From the NCBI GenBank assembly GCA_012841565.1, contig DUUM01000408.1:62001-126000 (forward strand): 64,000 bases of DNA. Reading direction: 5' to 3'. How positions within the stretch are numbered: the first letter of the stretch is position 1; the number at the start of each line of letters is the position of its first letter. A program made the position numbers and the translations under genes. Under the pieces are notes generated by a model. It was given only the letters and a program-made list of their open reading frames with translations, did not search any database and had not been told where the DNA came from. Shown one piece after another: positions 28,201-36,143 of this stretch. The DNA comes from Candidatus Epulonipiscium sp. GTDB taxonomy: Bacteria; Bacillota_A; Clostridia; Lachnospirales; Cellulosilyticaceae.

Positions 28201-28566
28201 TGAGACATAGATTAAATCCTGGCAGTGCTCCATACTGCCGAAGCTGTCATTTATACCATATGAAACACCACAGCCGCTTAATTCAACTACGACAAATACA
28301 TATCCATATGGTACTAAATCATACCCCATCTTGATTTCTAAATCATTAATATCTCTGCGGCTGGTTCTTGAGGCAAGTAATATGACAGGAAACTTTTCTG
28401 GTATTTTTCCTTCTTTTGATATAGGAAAGGTCAGATCAATTGCCAGTTTTATTCCATTGTAATTGGTTATATATTGAGATTTTGTTCTTGATCTTGTATA
28501 TATGGGTAACGAATAACCCTTATATGAAAAAGGCAATGACTTTTTGTTATGGTTACTGCTAATCAT
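25300..28566 (-). CDS. Large double alpha/beta hydrolase (CocE/X-Pro dipeptidase-like plus second hydrolase)
   Basis: 1088 residues with no signal peptide, hence cytoplasmic. Residues ~35-340 resemble the S15/CocE hydrolase domain: putative nucleophile Ser141 in GCSNRS (the usual form is GxSYxG) and histidine in GPWTHF near 303. Residues ~385-625 look like the jelly-roll domain that follows in X-Pro dipeptidyl peptidases. Residues ~690-1060 are a second hydrolase: HGYGSPYAY oxyanion region, GFSLGG nucleophile near 805 and GGHGME near 940. Usual CocE proteins are ~550-650 residues, so this is a fusion. It follows a complete peptide-type importer, suggesting it cleaves an imported peptide, ester or amide. 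ATG at 28566 after GGAAGGAA. Confidence 0.82.
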   Translation of the reverse strand: MISSNHNKKSLPFSYKGYSLPIYTRSRTKSQYITNYNGIKLAIDLTFPISKEGKIPEKFPVILLASRTSRRDINDLEIKMGYDLVPYGYVFVVVELSGCGVSYGINDSFGSMEHCQDLIYVSEWVAAQKWCSGKIGMLGCSNRSYIQLCASALNPKKLTALTPVVAVSDFYYQNYPNGVSAVPNIKIAQPDNMLTKEEFLETAVPVDEDIDGTMAYEAYTTCHFGNNKNFFETLFLENMNRDSEHPGYNNQKTNMILPPYGKLDSFFHDFPIKQHQYIGQLESGTLGQLAHYIDFGGTVCLGPWTHFGSLIGASDFPNGTVSMLESYCRWYDYVLKGLDNGFDKAPPITYYMFNAEDGKEWRFSENWPPENEVRTKLYLSAVASDTVASVNDGTLSLNQPWDASSTYYHVRDDIVVFKDENGISRYDRSELYWDGNMEEDVDRKGLTFTSAPLFPFYLNEMAGCVSVDLWISCTSNDIDLVVYLEEVFPDGTSHYIKDGVMRASHRTSGPNAAWEKMGATWHTSMESDVEKCLKEGLSQPTHIRFAIDPIAYHFSPKSRIRFTITCSNKATYHHNMYKDNLPKLTLHTGGEYASYISIPFLEQSDQTYKGMAILDGEAFAGTLYAFQENSYLYTNGSWHKFKNSGAYTTRGNDVILGNENIIFRPMGSPVNIAGMPDDNIDTDSSHPFPAFRKQLVATEKVASRDYTLFVPGYKNLYLDIFKQHTTKSVPCIIYIHGYGSPYAYLPSQMLMMYQKGYAIAAIDIRNYPPNEFPDYINDAKGAIRYLRANADLFGIDPDRFGMYGFSLGGNTTLMTAMTGDLPTLEGTVGGNIGYSSRIQAAAAGFAWSDLLYMGEDIAEEFKYSPTLQVDRILMADSEYAPSAEVIGFGGPGRGLKVLREYKQNGCKPSNEFFNQKLKAADIASPVNYATPSAPPIALFGGHGMETINIAFKQSLRTFEALNKVGALTFLYGNTTGEYGEKPETLKAMEAFFDEQLMSETNKHVLAISADSNIMVSDYVSRKAQQKTSLDNDGFWILESDLDPFLTHISAPRYEMKNGYINLFSLTGDNLASKYYEEHCTIVFKTNNN

Positions 28567-28682
28567 GTAGTTTCCTTCCTTTCAGTTATAATATCTGTAC
28601 GAAATTTTCAGCACTTACGTTATAAGACTTTGAAATTCTTTTTATATAAATGACTCACTTTTTTGCCACTCCGAAATATATA

Positions 28683-28716
28683 AAAGGTAGTGCAATATTC
28701 AGCCACTACCTTTCTC
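28683..28716 (-). terminator. Weak terminator after the binding-protein gene
   Basis: AAAGGTAGTG / CACTACCTTT hairpin; the T-run on the minus strand is short (CTTTTATAT). May only reduce read-through to the hydrolase gene. Confidence 0.55.
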
Positions 28717-28774
28717 AAATCTGAGCCTTCTATCATAAAACTCAACTCAATGATATGGGGTTTCAGAATGCTAC

Positions 28775-30343
28775 TTATTTAAACTTTAAATCCTTTAAAT
28801 ATAGACTGCTCTGATCCCAAACCTTGAAATTCAAATTTGCATCATGTGCATAGACATTTGCTAACTGAACCATCGAGTAGATGGGGCTTTCATCTTCTAC
28901 CAACTTAATTGCTTCCACAGACTTCTCAAGACTAGTTTGTTCGTCACCTGCTCCTACAGCCTGTAAAAAAAGCTGTGTAAATTTATCAAAGTTCTCCCCT
29001 GTCCAACTACTCCAGTTCAACCCAGTTAAAAATGCGTTCATGGAGTCTAAACCATAGCCACTGGGCGACGAGGTAACCATCAGTATAATATCCCACTGGG
29101 TAGGGTCACTCCCAACATTCCAAATCGTGGCACTGTCATAATTATTGATTTCAGCAGTAAAGCCAAGTTCAGATAAATTATTCTGAATAACTTCTGCTGC
29201 TGCAACCTGTTCACTGGTTCCATTTGTTGCAATCTTAATTGTTCCACTAGATATACCAGATTCTTGAATTAGATTTTTTGCTTTGTTCATATCAGAAACT
29301 ATATACATATCTCCAGCCATCTCATCACTATAATCTAGCATAGCTTCGGAGAAGGGTGCTAAACTGGCCATTCCAACCCCACCATAGGAAACTGTCTTAA
29401 TAGAGTCATTGTCTATTGTATAACAAAGCGCCTGTCTTACCTGTTTGTTAGAAAAAATAGAACTGTCGTCCATATTTAAGAATAAACTTAACGACTGTCT
29501 CGCAATATCTTTAGTTACCGTATAATCAGTTTTCTGGCTGAGATAAACAATGTCGCTTATCTGAAGGTTCATAACTAATTGTACTTCGCCCGTTTCTAAT
29601 GCTGTGGTTTTTTGTGAAGGTTCTGCAATGGTAGTGAAGGTTGCTTCTTTAATGTCCGAAGCACCACCCCAGTAGTCATCAAATGCTTCCAGTGTTACAT
29701 AGGAACCGCTTACATAATCTTTTAACTTATATGGACCTGTTCCAATCGGTGTAGTAACCATCTTGTCTGCACTTGCATTCCATGATGCTTCACTTACAAT
29801 CCTAACACCGGATAAGTTATTAAATGTATATGCATTTTTTTCCTTTAAATATAACTCAAATGTATAATCATCAACTACCTTTGTCTTGTCAAAATCTACG
29901 TTTGTTACATATTGACTATAACTGGCATCTTCCTGCATCAACTTGAAGGAAAACAATACATCCTTCGCAGTTAATACATTACCATCATGGAATTTAACTC
30001 CTTGATGAATTTTGAAAATATAATGAGTACTGTCTACTTCCTCCCAACTTTCCGCTAATTGTGAAACTATTTCATTGTTGTAACCTAGTGCATATAATCC
30101 CTCATAAATCTGATTTGCTACATATGAATAAGTAGAACCACTTCCAAAAACACTCATACTACCAACATCACTATCAACGGCTATATTAATAGTATCTCTT
30201 GTATCCGCAGCCGTATCTGCACCAGTTACTTCATTTTTTGGTGCAGTACCATTTACTCCATCCTTCGAGCCACATCCAACCATGATAATCATAGTTGCAG
30301 CAGCTATAAAAATTGCAGTTATTTTTTTAAAGTTATTTTTCAT
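28775..30343 (-). CDS. Peptide/nickel-type ABC transporter substrate-binding lipoprotein
   Basis: 522 residues, family 5 solute-binding protein. Signal peptide with lipobox MVGC (cysteine ~24), so anchored to the outer face of the membrane. Typical stretches: YEGLYALGYNNEIVSQLAESWE, FKIHQGVKFHDGNVLTAKDVLFSF, PIGTGPYKLKDY and RQALCYTIDND. Delivers the ligand to the permeases encoded at 32305-34131. Ligand is probably a di- or oligopeptide, from its link with the X-Pro-type hydrolase. ATG at 30343 with AAAGGAGAT upstream. Fifth gene of the importer operon. Confidence 0.92.
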   Translation of the reverse strand: MKNNFKKITAIFIAAATMIIMVGCGSKDGVNGTAPKNEVTGADTAADTRDTINIAVDSDVGSMSVFGSGSTYSYVANQIYEGLYALGYNNEIVSQLAESWEEVDSTHYIFKIHQGVKFHDGNVLTAKDVLFSFKLMQEDASYSQYVTNVDFDKTKVVDDYTFELYLKEKNAYTFNNLSGVRIVSEASWNASADKMVTTPIGTGPYKLKDYVSGSYVTLEAFDDYWGGASDIKEATFTTIAEPSQKTTALETGEVQLVMNLQISDIVYLSQKTDYTVTKDIARQSLSLFLNMDDSSIFSNKQVRQALCYTIDNDSIKTVSYGGVGMASLAPFSEAMLDYSDEMAGDMYIVSDMNKAKNLIQESGISSGTIKIATNGTSEQVAAAEVIQNNLSELGFTAEINNYDSATIWNVGSDPTQWDIILMVTSSPSGYGLDSMNAFLTGLNWSSWTGENFDKFTQLFLQAVGAGDEQTSLEKSVEAIKLVEDESPIYSMVQLANVYAHDANLNFKVWDQSSLYLKDLKFK

Positions 30344-30362
30344 AAAATATCTCCTTTGTTTT

Positions 30363-31316
30363 TTATTTATTATTGTTTCCTACCTTGTGGCAGACAACAA
30401 AATGATTTTCACTTACTTCTCTAAGAGTCTGGGTTTTAAGGCACTCCTCTGTAGCATAATTACATCTTGCTGCAAAACGACAGCCCGGTTTTGGATTGAT
30501 TGGGGAAGTGATTTCACCCTTTAAAATAATACGCTCTTTCTTGGCATGTACATCTGGAATCGGTATTGCAGATAACAAGGCTTTGGTATAGGGATGTAAT
30601 GGATTAGCAAACAACTCATCAGATGGAGCTTTTTCCACCATCTGTCCCAAGTACATAACCATGATTTCATCAGCTATATACCTCACAACAGATAAATCAT
30701 GCGTTACAAAGATATAAGTCAGCTTTCTTTCCTCCTGTAAATCCAGCATCAGATTTAAAACCTGAGCTTGAATAGAAACATCCAGTGCAGATACTGGCTC
30801 ATCACATAAAATAAACTTAGGTCGAAGTGCCAATGCTCTCGCAATTCCGATTCTCTGCCTTCTTCCCCCATCAAGTTCATGTGGATAAGAATCAGCCAGT
30901 CTTTTCGCCAAACCTACGGTCTCCATTAATGTTTCTGTTTCTGCTTCCATTTCTTCTTCTTTCATACCACCCCTCAAAACTAAAGGCTCCATAATGATTT
31001 CACTAACACTCATTCTTGGATTTAGGGAAGAAAAGGGATCTTGGAATATAATTTGCATTTTTTCTCTTAACTGCTTTAGCTCATATTTTTTTAAATTAGT
31101 TACATCCTGTCCTTCAAAGAAAATCTGCCCGTCTGTGCTATCTAACAAATGTAAAATAGTTCTGCCTAACGTCGATTTTCCACATCCCGATTCCCCTACA
31201 ACACCAAGAGTCTTTCCTTCTTCAATTTTAAAGCTGATATCATCTACTGCATGCAATTCACCTCTAGGTGTATTAAAATATTTTTTTAAGTTTTTCACCT
31301 CTAATATTGTCCTCAT
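30363..31316 (-). CDS. Peptide ABC transporter ATP-binding protein (OppF/DppF type)
   Basis: 317 residues. Walker A GESGCGKST, Q-loop in IIFQDPFSSLNPRMSV, Walker B FILCDEPVSALDV and H-loop FVTHDLSVV are present. The ABC signature LSGGQ is replaced by ELDGGRRQRIGIARAL, a change worth checking. The C-terminal oligopeptide-transporter extension has cysteines (CRFAARCNYATEEC) of the kind that can bind an iron-sulfur cluster. Partner of the ATPase at 31318. ATG overlaps closely with the upstream stop. Confidence 0.92.
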   Translation of the reverse strand: MRTILEVKNLKKYFNTPRGELHAVDDISFKIEEGKTLGVVGESGCGKSTLGRTILHLLDSTDGQIFFEGQDVTNLKKYELKQLREKMQIIFQDPFSSLNPRMSVSEIIMEPLVLRGGMKEEEMEAETETLMETVGLAKRLADSYPHELDGGRRQRIGIARALALRPKFILCDEPVSALDVSIQAQVLNLMLDLQEERKLTYIFVTHDLSVVRYIADEIMVMYLGQMVEKAPSDELFANPLHPYTKALLSAIPIPDVHAKKERIILKGEITSPINPKPGCRFAARCNYATEECLKTQTLREVSENHFVVCHKVGNNNK

Positions 31317-31317
31317 A

Positions 31318-32292
31318 TTACACCCCGTTCGTCATATTACACTTCATATAATGTCCATCTCTCAGCTCAACATCTCCTTGCTTCTCTACTTTACATACCT
31401 CTACAGCATAAGGACACCTTTCACTAAATTTGCAGCCTGGAGGTAGATTGGTTGGATCTGGCATCATGCCTTTAATCGGCTTTAACCGTTTTTCCTTCGA
31501 ATCCATTTTAGGTAGAGAATCGAAAAGTCCTCTTGTATATGGGTGACCTGGGTGGTCAAACACATTTGTAGCTGTCCCATATTCCACAATTTCACCGGCA
31601 TATACAATTGCTACCTTATCGCACATCTCTGCAACAACGCCAAGATCATGTGTAATCAATAAAACAGAAGTATTGAGTTCCTTTTTTAGATTGTCCATCA
31701 TTTCCAGAACCTGTGCTTGAATCGTTACATCCAATGCCGTTGTAGGTTCATCTGCCAGTAACAACTCCGGTTGACACGCAAGTGCCATAGCAATTACCAC
31801 TCGTTGTTTCATTCCACCTGAGAACTGGTGTGGGTATTCAGCAAACCTTTCACCTGGAATACCAACCTTTTCTAGCATCGTTACCGCTCTAATTTCTGAC
31901 TCTGCCCTTGACATTTTTTCATGCAAGCCAATCGTTTCTGCAATTTGTTTACCAACTGTCATAATTGGGTTTAACGCTGTCATGGGATCCTGGAATATCA
32001 TCGATATTTGGTTACCCCTGATGCTTCGCATTTTATGTTCAGAAAGCTTCCTGATATCAGAGTTCTTAAATAATATTTCTCCGCTTCTTACCTTTGCTGG
32101 CGGATCAGGAAGGATTCTCATAATCGCCTTGGCAATTGTGGTTTTCCCAGCGCCTGTTTCACCTACAAGCCCCAAGGTCTCGCCCTTATCTAAAGTAAGA
32201 GAAATGCCATTAACGGCCTTAACCACGTTCTTATCTGTGGCATATTCAACAACTAAATTATTAATATTTAATAATGTATTATTATCTTCCAT
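31318..32292 (-). CDS. Peptide ABC transporter ATP-binding protein (OppD/DppD type)
   Basis: 324 residues. Walker [11 protein letters not shown]-loop [12 protein letters not shown], signature [10 protein letters not shown], Walker [15 protein letters not shown]-loop LITHDLGVV and the C-terminal extension with [14 protein letters not shown]. Forms the second half of the ATPase pair with the adjacent protein. Canonical signature here contrasts with the altered one in its partner, as in asymmetric ABC importers. Confidence 0.93.
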   Translation of the reverse strand: MEDNNTLLNINNLVVEYATDKNVVKAVNGISLTLDKGETLGLVGETGAGKTTIAKAIMRILPDPPAKVRSGEILFKNSDIRKLSEHKMRSIRGNQISMIFQDPMTALNPIMTVGKQIAETIGLHEKMSRAESEIRAVTMLEKVGIPGERFAEYPHQFSGGMKQRVVIAMALACQPELLLADEPTTALDVTIQAQVLEMMDNLKKELNTSVLLITHDLGVVAEMCDKVAIVYAGEIVEYGTATNVFDHPGHPYTRGLFDSLPKMDSKEKRLKPIKGMMPDPTNLPPGCKFSERCPYAVEVCKVEKQGDVELRDGHYMKCNMTNGV

Positions 32293-32304
32293 TTATCTGT
32301 CTCC

Positions 32305-33171
32305 TTAATTCTTCAAGCGTGGGTCCATCGCGTCTCTTAAGCCATCACCTAGTACATTGAAGGATAAAACACTGGCCATGATACAAATCCCTGGATAGAT
32401 TACTAAATAACCATAATCACGCATATAGTTTCTACCTTCAACCAGCATGGCTCCCCATTCTGGCGAGGGTGGCTGTGCACCTAGCCCAATAAAACTCAGC
32501 GTGGCAGCTGCCAGTATGGAATTTCCTATGTTCATAGTGATTTCTACAATTAAAGGTGATATTGCATTGGGCAGGACATGCTTGGTGATAATTCGAAAAT
32601 CACCCGCATTTATTGCTATTGCAGCCTCGATAAATTCTTTTTCCCTAACAGTCATAATTGAAGCTCTAATAATTCTGGCATAGGCTGGAATCGTGGAAAT
32701 ACCAATGGCCAAAATTGCATTATTAATACCAGGTCCCAAAGATGCAGCTAAAGCTATGGATAAAAGCATTCCGGGGATGGACTGGTAAATATCTAATAAT
32801 CTCATAAGGATATTATCTATCTTGCCACCGTAAAAACCTGCGATGGAACCCAAAATCGTTCCCAATACAGAAGCAATTGCGACAGAAAATATACCAATTT
32901 TCAAAGATTGCCTTGTACCATAGATTAATCTACTTAAGATATCCCTTCCCAACTTATCTGTTCCAAGGAGATGTGCTTTGCTTGGCGGAGCATAAGTTAA
33001 CTTTAAATCCTGAGTTGCAAAATTATAAGGAGCTATAACTGGCGCCAATACCGCAAGCAAAATAAGTAACAGAATAACAATCAGACCTACCATCGCTAGT
33101 TTGTTTTTTACAAGTCTTGACATTATTTCTCTTAGTTGTGATTTATGTCTTTTTTTATTTTTTATAGCCAT
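32305..33171 (-). CDS. Peptide ABC transporter permease (OppC/DppC type)
   Basis: 288 residues, about six membrane helices with the N-terminal OppC leader (KNKLAMVGLIVILLLILLAVLAPVIAPY). Conserved stretches LLGTDKLGRDILSRLIYGTRQSL and the EAA loop AAIAINAGDFRIITKHVLPNA are present, and GLGAQPPSPEWGAML is family-typical. Inner-membrane pore subunit with the OppB-type permease upstream. Confidence 0.93.
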   Translation of the reverse strand: MAIKNKKRHKSQLREIMSRLVKNKLAMVGLIVILLLILLAVLAPVIAPYNFATQDLKLTYAPPSKAHLLGTDKLGRDILSRLIYGTRQSLKIGIFSVAIASVLGTILGSIAGFYGGKIDNILMRLLDIYQSIPGMLLSIALAASLGPGINNAILAIGISTIPAYARIIRASIMTVREKEFIEAAIAINAGDFRIITKHVLPNAISPLIVEITMNIGNSILAAATLSFIGLGAQPPSPEWGAMLVEGRNYMRDYGYLVIYPGICIMASVLSFNVLGDGLRDAMDPRLKN

Positions 33172-33174
33172 ATG

Positions 33175-34131
33175 TTATATACCCTTTCTTTTTCTATTAG
33201 AGCTTTTATATTGCGAGCGTATTCTTGGATCTACAAAGGCAAACAGAATATCTACGAACAACATACATAAGCAGAAGCAGACAGAGATGAATAGCACACC
33301 TCCTTGAACTACCGGATAATCCCGTTGTGAGATACCATTCATCATAAATACACCCATTCCTGGTATGGAAAAAATAGTTTCTGCAATTAAAGCTCCTCCT
33401 AGTGAAGCACCTATCATATTACCTACGGTCATAATAATCGGTATTAATGCGTTTTTCAACGCATGTCCATAAATAACCTTAAATTCCTTCTGGCCTTTTG
33501 CCCTTGCTGTCGTGATGTAATCCTGTCGGATAACTTCCAACATACTAGAACGAGTCTGTCTAGCAATTCCTGCTGCTCCGCCTAAGGCACAGGACACACA
33601 AGGTAAAATATATCCTGTCCAAGATTTAATTCCTGAAGAAGGAAGCCATCCAAGCCGCTGTGAGAATATCATTACTAAAATCAACGCAAACCAAAAGCTT
33701 GGCATGGATACGCAAAACAGAGAGCCAAACATAGAAATATTATCTTTCCATGTATATTGGTGGGTCGCAGCAACAATACCTATGGGAATCCCAATCACTG
33801 TAGCCAGAAATACACTTATCAATGCAATTCTAAGTGTATATGGAAACCTTAAGAATATCTGCTGTGTCACGCTTTGCTTTGTCTGATAAGAAGTACCTAA
33901 ATCAAAGTGCACAAAAGTATCCTTTAGGTAGTTCCCAAAGCGAATAAAAAAAGGATCATTCAAACCTAATGCATCTCTTTCTAACTGAATCTGTTGTTCT
34001 GTAGCATTCGCTCCTAGTGCTAATCTAACTGGATCACCAGGAGTAAAATACATTATAGTGAAAACAAACAATGTCACACCTAAGATGACTGGTATTAGCC
34101 ATAAAATTCTTTTTATAATAAATCTAGCCAT
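33175..34131 (-). CDS. Peptide ABC transporter permease (OppB/DppB type)
   Basis: 318 residues from the ATG at 34131, which has AAAGGAG five bases upstream; the ATG at 34146 is before that site. About six helices; FTPGDPVRLALG near the N-terminus and the EAA loop TARAKGQKEFKVIYGHALKNALIPI are diagnostic. First gene of the importer operon, just downstream of the MFS pseudogene. The order is permease B, permease C, ATPase D, ATPase F, binding protein, hydrolase, regulator. Confidence 0.93.
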   Translation of the reverse strand: MARFIIKRILWLIPVILGVTLFVFTIMYFTPGDPVRLALGANATEQQIQLERDALGLNDPFFIRFGNYLKDTFVHFDLGTSYQTKQSVTQQIFLRFPYTLRIALISVFLATVIGIPIGIVAATHQYTWKDNISMFGSLFCVSMPSFWFALILVMIFSQRLGWLPSSGIKSWTGYILPCVSCALGGAAGIARQTRSSMLEVIRQDYITTARAKGQKEFKVIYGHALKNALIPIIMTVGNMIGASLGGALIAETIFSIPGMGVFMMNGISQRDYPVVQGGVLFISVCFCLCMLFVDILFAFVDPRIRSQYKSSNRKRKGI

Positions 34132-34229
34132 GTTTTCTCCTTTCATTTTTCAAACTATTATAAAACCAACAGTGCAATTCAAATACTAGCTTCTACTCTT
34201 AATAAGGTATTTCGCTACCGATAATCCTG

Positions 34230-34538
34230 CTTTCTTTTTTCTATACCTACCTTTCTTATGCTCCTCGTCCGAAAAGACAGCTGGACTGCACCTTGATCCC
34301 AGGCTCTAATCACTTGGGATTATACGATGCGCCCTGTAAGAAATCCTATAAGCAGTCTTATAAAAAATGATGTTATGTAGAACACTCCAATGATTACTCC
34401 CACACTATACAAATTAGCTCTAATTTCCACCAACGATACTGTCAGTATATTGGTATTATAATGAAAATTAAAACTTATCGTTATGTTGTTAAGAATCACT
34501 AAACAATACTTAAGGTTGAACAGCTTTGTATAGACCAT
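34230..34538 (-). pseudogene. Decayed copy of the MFS transporter gene
   Basis: Minus strand. 34320-34538 still encodes 72 residues matching the start of the 22294-23451 transporter (LFNLKYCLVILNNI versus LWNVKYCSVIFINI; VGVIIGVFYITSF versus AGIIVGMFSITSL). After its stop, 34230-34310 matches DNA near 22480-22570 of that gene. The intervening ~650 bp is deleted. The ATG still has GGAAGGAG. A truncated, nonfunctional duplicate. Confidence 0.85.
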
Positions 34539-34563
34539 TCTCTCCTTCCTAATCGTATTAACT

Positions 34564-34728
34564 TAAAGTATATACACATAACTACCAATAAACAATAGTT
34601 TGGCCATCATGTTGCACATCTTTAGTCTTGATGCACATCGTCTTGTTACCCATGCACAGAATAGTATTTCATAGATGAAATATGTTACCAATACCTGTTG
34701 ATTTTATTTCCTTTTTATATAAAATAGT
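34564..34728. repeat. Upstream region of MFS pseudogene, right repeat copy
   Basis: Direct repeat of 23625-23788. Both include TTGCACAT and ATGCACAT units spaced 20 bases in an almost unchanged core (34610-34640). The gap 34147-35017 holds the pseudogene, this repeat, a terminator and a tRNA-Arg fragment. Confidence 0.8.
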
Positions 34729-34795
34729 ATTATTAATATCACAGTTGTGGGCATACAACCTTTTCTGAACGTTTTATATTCAATTTTTTTCATAA

Positions 34796-34830
34796 CAAAA
34801 AACACCCCTTCATCTGATTAAGGGGTGAGT
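34796..34830 (-). terminator. Terminator downstream of tRNA-Arg fragment
   Basis: Minus strand CACCCCTT / AAGGGGTG hairpin followed by TTTTTT. Placed after the truncated tRNA as expected if a tRNA transcription unit once stood here. Confidence 0.75.
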
Positions 34831-34905
34831 ATGTTATATGCTATCCACTCACTATATTATAAGGCCTTAAGACACATTTCATGTAGTCTGTTCGGTGATT
34901 TTAAA

Positions 34906-34944
34906 CTCCGAAGTCAGATGCTCTATCCAGTTGAGCCATGGGTG
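34906..34944 (-). pseudogene. Truncated tRNA-Arg (5' half)
   Basis: Minus strand sequence matching the first ~38 bases of the tRNA-Arg at 22000 with three mismatches, ending within the anticodon loop after CTTCGGA. The 3' half is missing; what follows is unrelated. Not functional. Confidence 0.85.
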
Positions 34945-35017
34945 CCTATTAATCAGTAACAAAGCAATTCTACCACCTCACACATCAAAACTTAACTGAA
35001 TACTTTTACAATCCTTC

Positions 35018-35665
35018 CTATAAAAACCCATCTAATATCACATCAAAAAGTTCTCTTGGGTTTACATTTCCCTCCAACCCTTTATGGGTAATAAAAGGCC
35101 CCACTAAAAAAGCTAAAAATACTTTAGCCAGCTTATCATCATCTATATTGAATGGTAGTTCTCCCTTTTCTTTTGCTGTCATACACAAATCTTTTATAAT
35201 ACCCGTAATAGTTATATTATTATAGTATTGGTAGTCATCCTCTATGCCAGTAAAAAAGTACACAAATTCAGCTTCTGTCAATTTCATGGTATTTTGACTG
35301 CTTCCATCTTCTAATAAATAATAAATATATGACTTTACAAAGTTAGGATATTGGCTCTCTTCATCAAACCACGTGTAGATATGTTCCATTTGTTCTCTAA
35401 AGCGCATATCTTTATCCCAATGTCTTATTCTTTGCATAATCTTAATTGTGAATATTCGCATATAATAATAGAATATATGACTTTTTTGAGGAAAATAATT
35501 AAAAAATGTACCTCGTGATATTTGGCTTTTTAGACAAATTTCATCTACTGTAATCTCATCAAAGGTTTTTTCTTTTAGAAGATTTGTTGTGGCTTTTAAA
35601 ACAGAATTCCGGGTCCTAACGAATTTAATTTGTCTCAGCGGAAAGTCTTCTAATGATCCATACAT
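35018..35665 (-). CDS. TetR-family regulator
   Basis: 215 residues. The N-terminal helix-turn-helix is NLLKEKTFDEITVDEICLKSQISRGTFFNYFPQK, the TetR consensus. The C-terminal ligand domain is divergent and aromatic-rich (YYYMRIFTIKIMQRI, YYLLED). Usually a repressor of an adjacent transporter or of itself. The neighbouring tRNA and MFS remnants suggest its former target may have been the decayed transporter; this is inference. ATG at 35665 with a distant GGAG. Confidence 0.85.
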   Translation of the reverse strand: MYGSLEDFPLRQIKFVRTRNSVLKATTNLLKEKTFDEITVDEICLKSQISRGTFFNYFPQKSHIFYYYMRIFTIKIMQRIRHWDKDMRFREQMEHIYTWFDEESQYPNFVKSYIYYLLEDGSSQNTMKLTEAEFVYFFTGIEDDYQYYNNITITGIIKDLCMTAKEKGELPFNIDDDKLAKVFLAFLVGPFITHKGLEGNVNPRELFDVILDGFL

Positions 35666-35786
35666 AATACCACTACTCCCATATTAAAATTAATGTGTTA
35701 CTTACTCTTATTCTTTTAAAGTATGGTCTGTTTTTATGGTATTTATTCACAAATAGCTTAATATCTTATTATTTCATCATATATAG

Positions 35787-35814
35787 TTGCAGTTTTCCTA
35801 TAATGTATTATAAT
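35787..35814 (+). promoter_or_regulatory. Promoter for the ArsR-carboxypeptidase pair
   Basis: TTGCAG, 16-base spacer, TATAAT, about 48 bases before the ATG at 35862. Confidence 0.65.
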
Positions 35815-35861
35815 AACTAAGTATAGCAATATATTATAAATTTATTAATAGAGGTGAAAAC

Positions 35862-36143
35862 ATGTTAAAACCACACACATTAGAAGAACAGGCTGAAGTT
35901 TTAAAGGCTCTTGCACATCCTGCTCGTTTATGTATCGTAAAAGGACTCTTAGATAAGGGGAAATCTAACGTTACATATATGCAGCACTGTATGAATCTCC
36001 CTCAGTCTACTATTTCTCAACATATTGCCCGGCTTAAATCTGCTGGAATTATCTACGGTACACGAAAAGGACTGGAGATTCAATACGAGGTCGTTAGCCA
36101 ACCTGCAATAAAGATTGTTAATGCTATCTTTAGTGAAGAATGA
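35862..36143 (+). CDS. ArsR-family winged-helix regulator
   Basis: 93 residues, minimal ArsR size. ALAHPARLCIVKGLLDKG and the recognition helix NLPQSTISQHIARLKSAGII are diagnostic; KGLEIQYEV forms the wing. Two cysteines (in ARLCIV and MQHCMN) exist but no classical CxC metal site, so the signal is unknown. ATG at 35862 after AGAGGTG. Its stop overlaps the next start by four bases (ATGA), so it is translationally coupled to a D-Ala-D-Ala carboxypeptidase. Confidence 0.88.
   Translation: MLKPHTLEEQAEVLKALAHPARLCIVKGLLDKGKSNVTYMQHCMNLPQSTISQHIARLKSAGIIYGTRKGLEIQYEVVSQPAIKIVNAIFSEE

Noticed and set aside
22000..34952. Classical tRNA-integrated genomic island
   Set aside because: No integrase, recombinase or phage gene is present, and the tRNA fragments are the 5' part, inverted relative to the intact tRNA, unlike standard att sites. 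Kept only as a bracketed segment.
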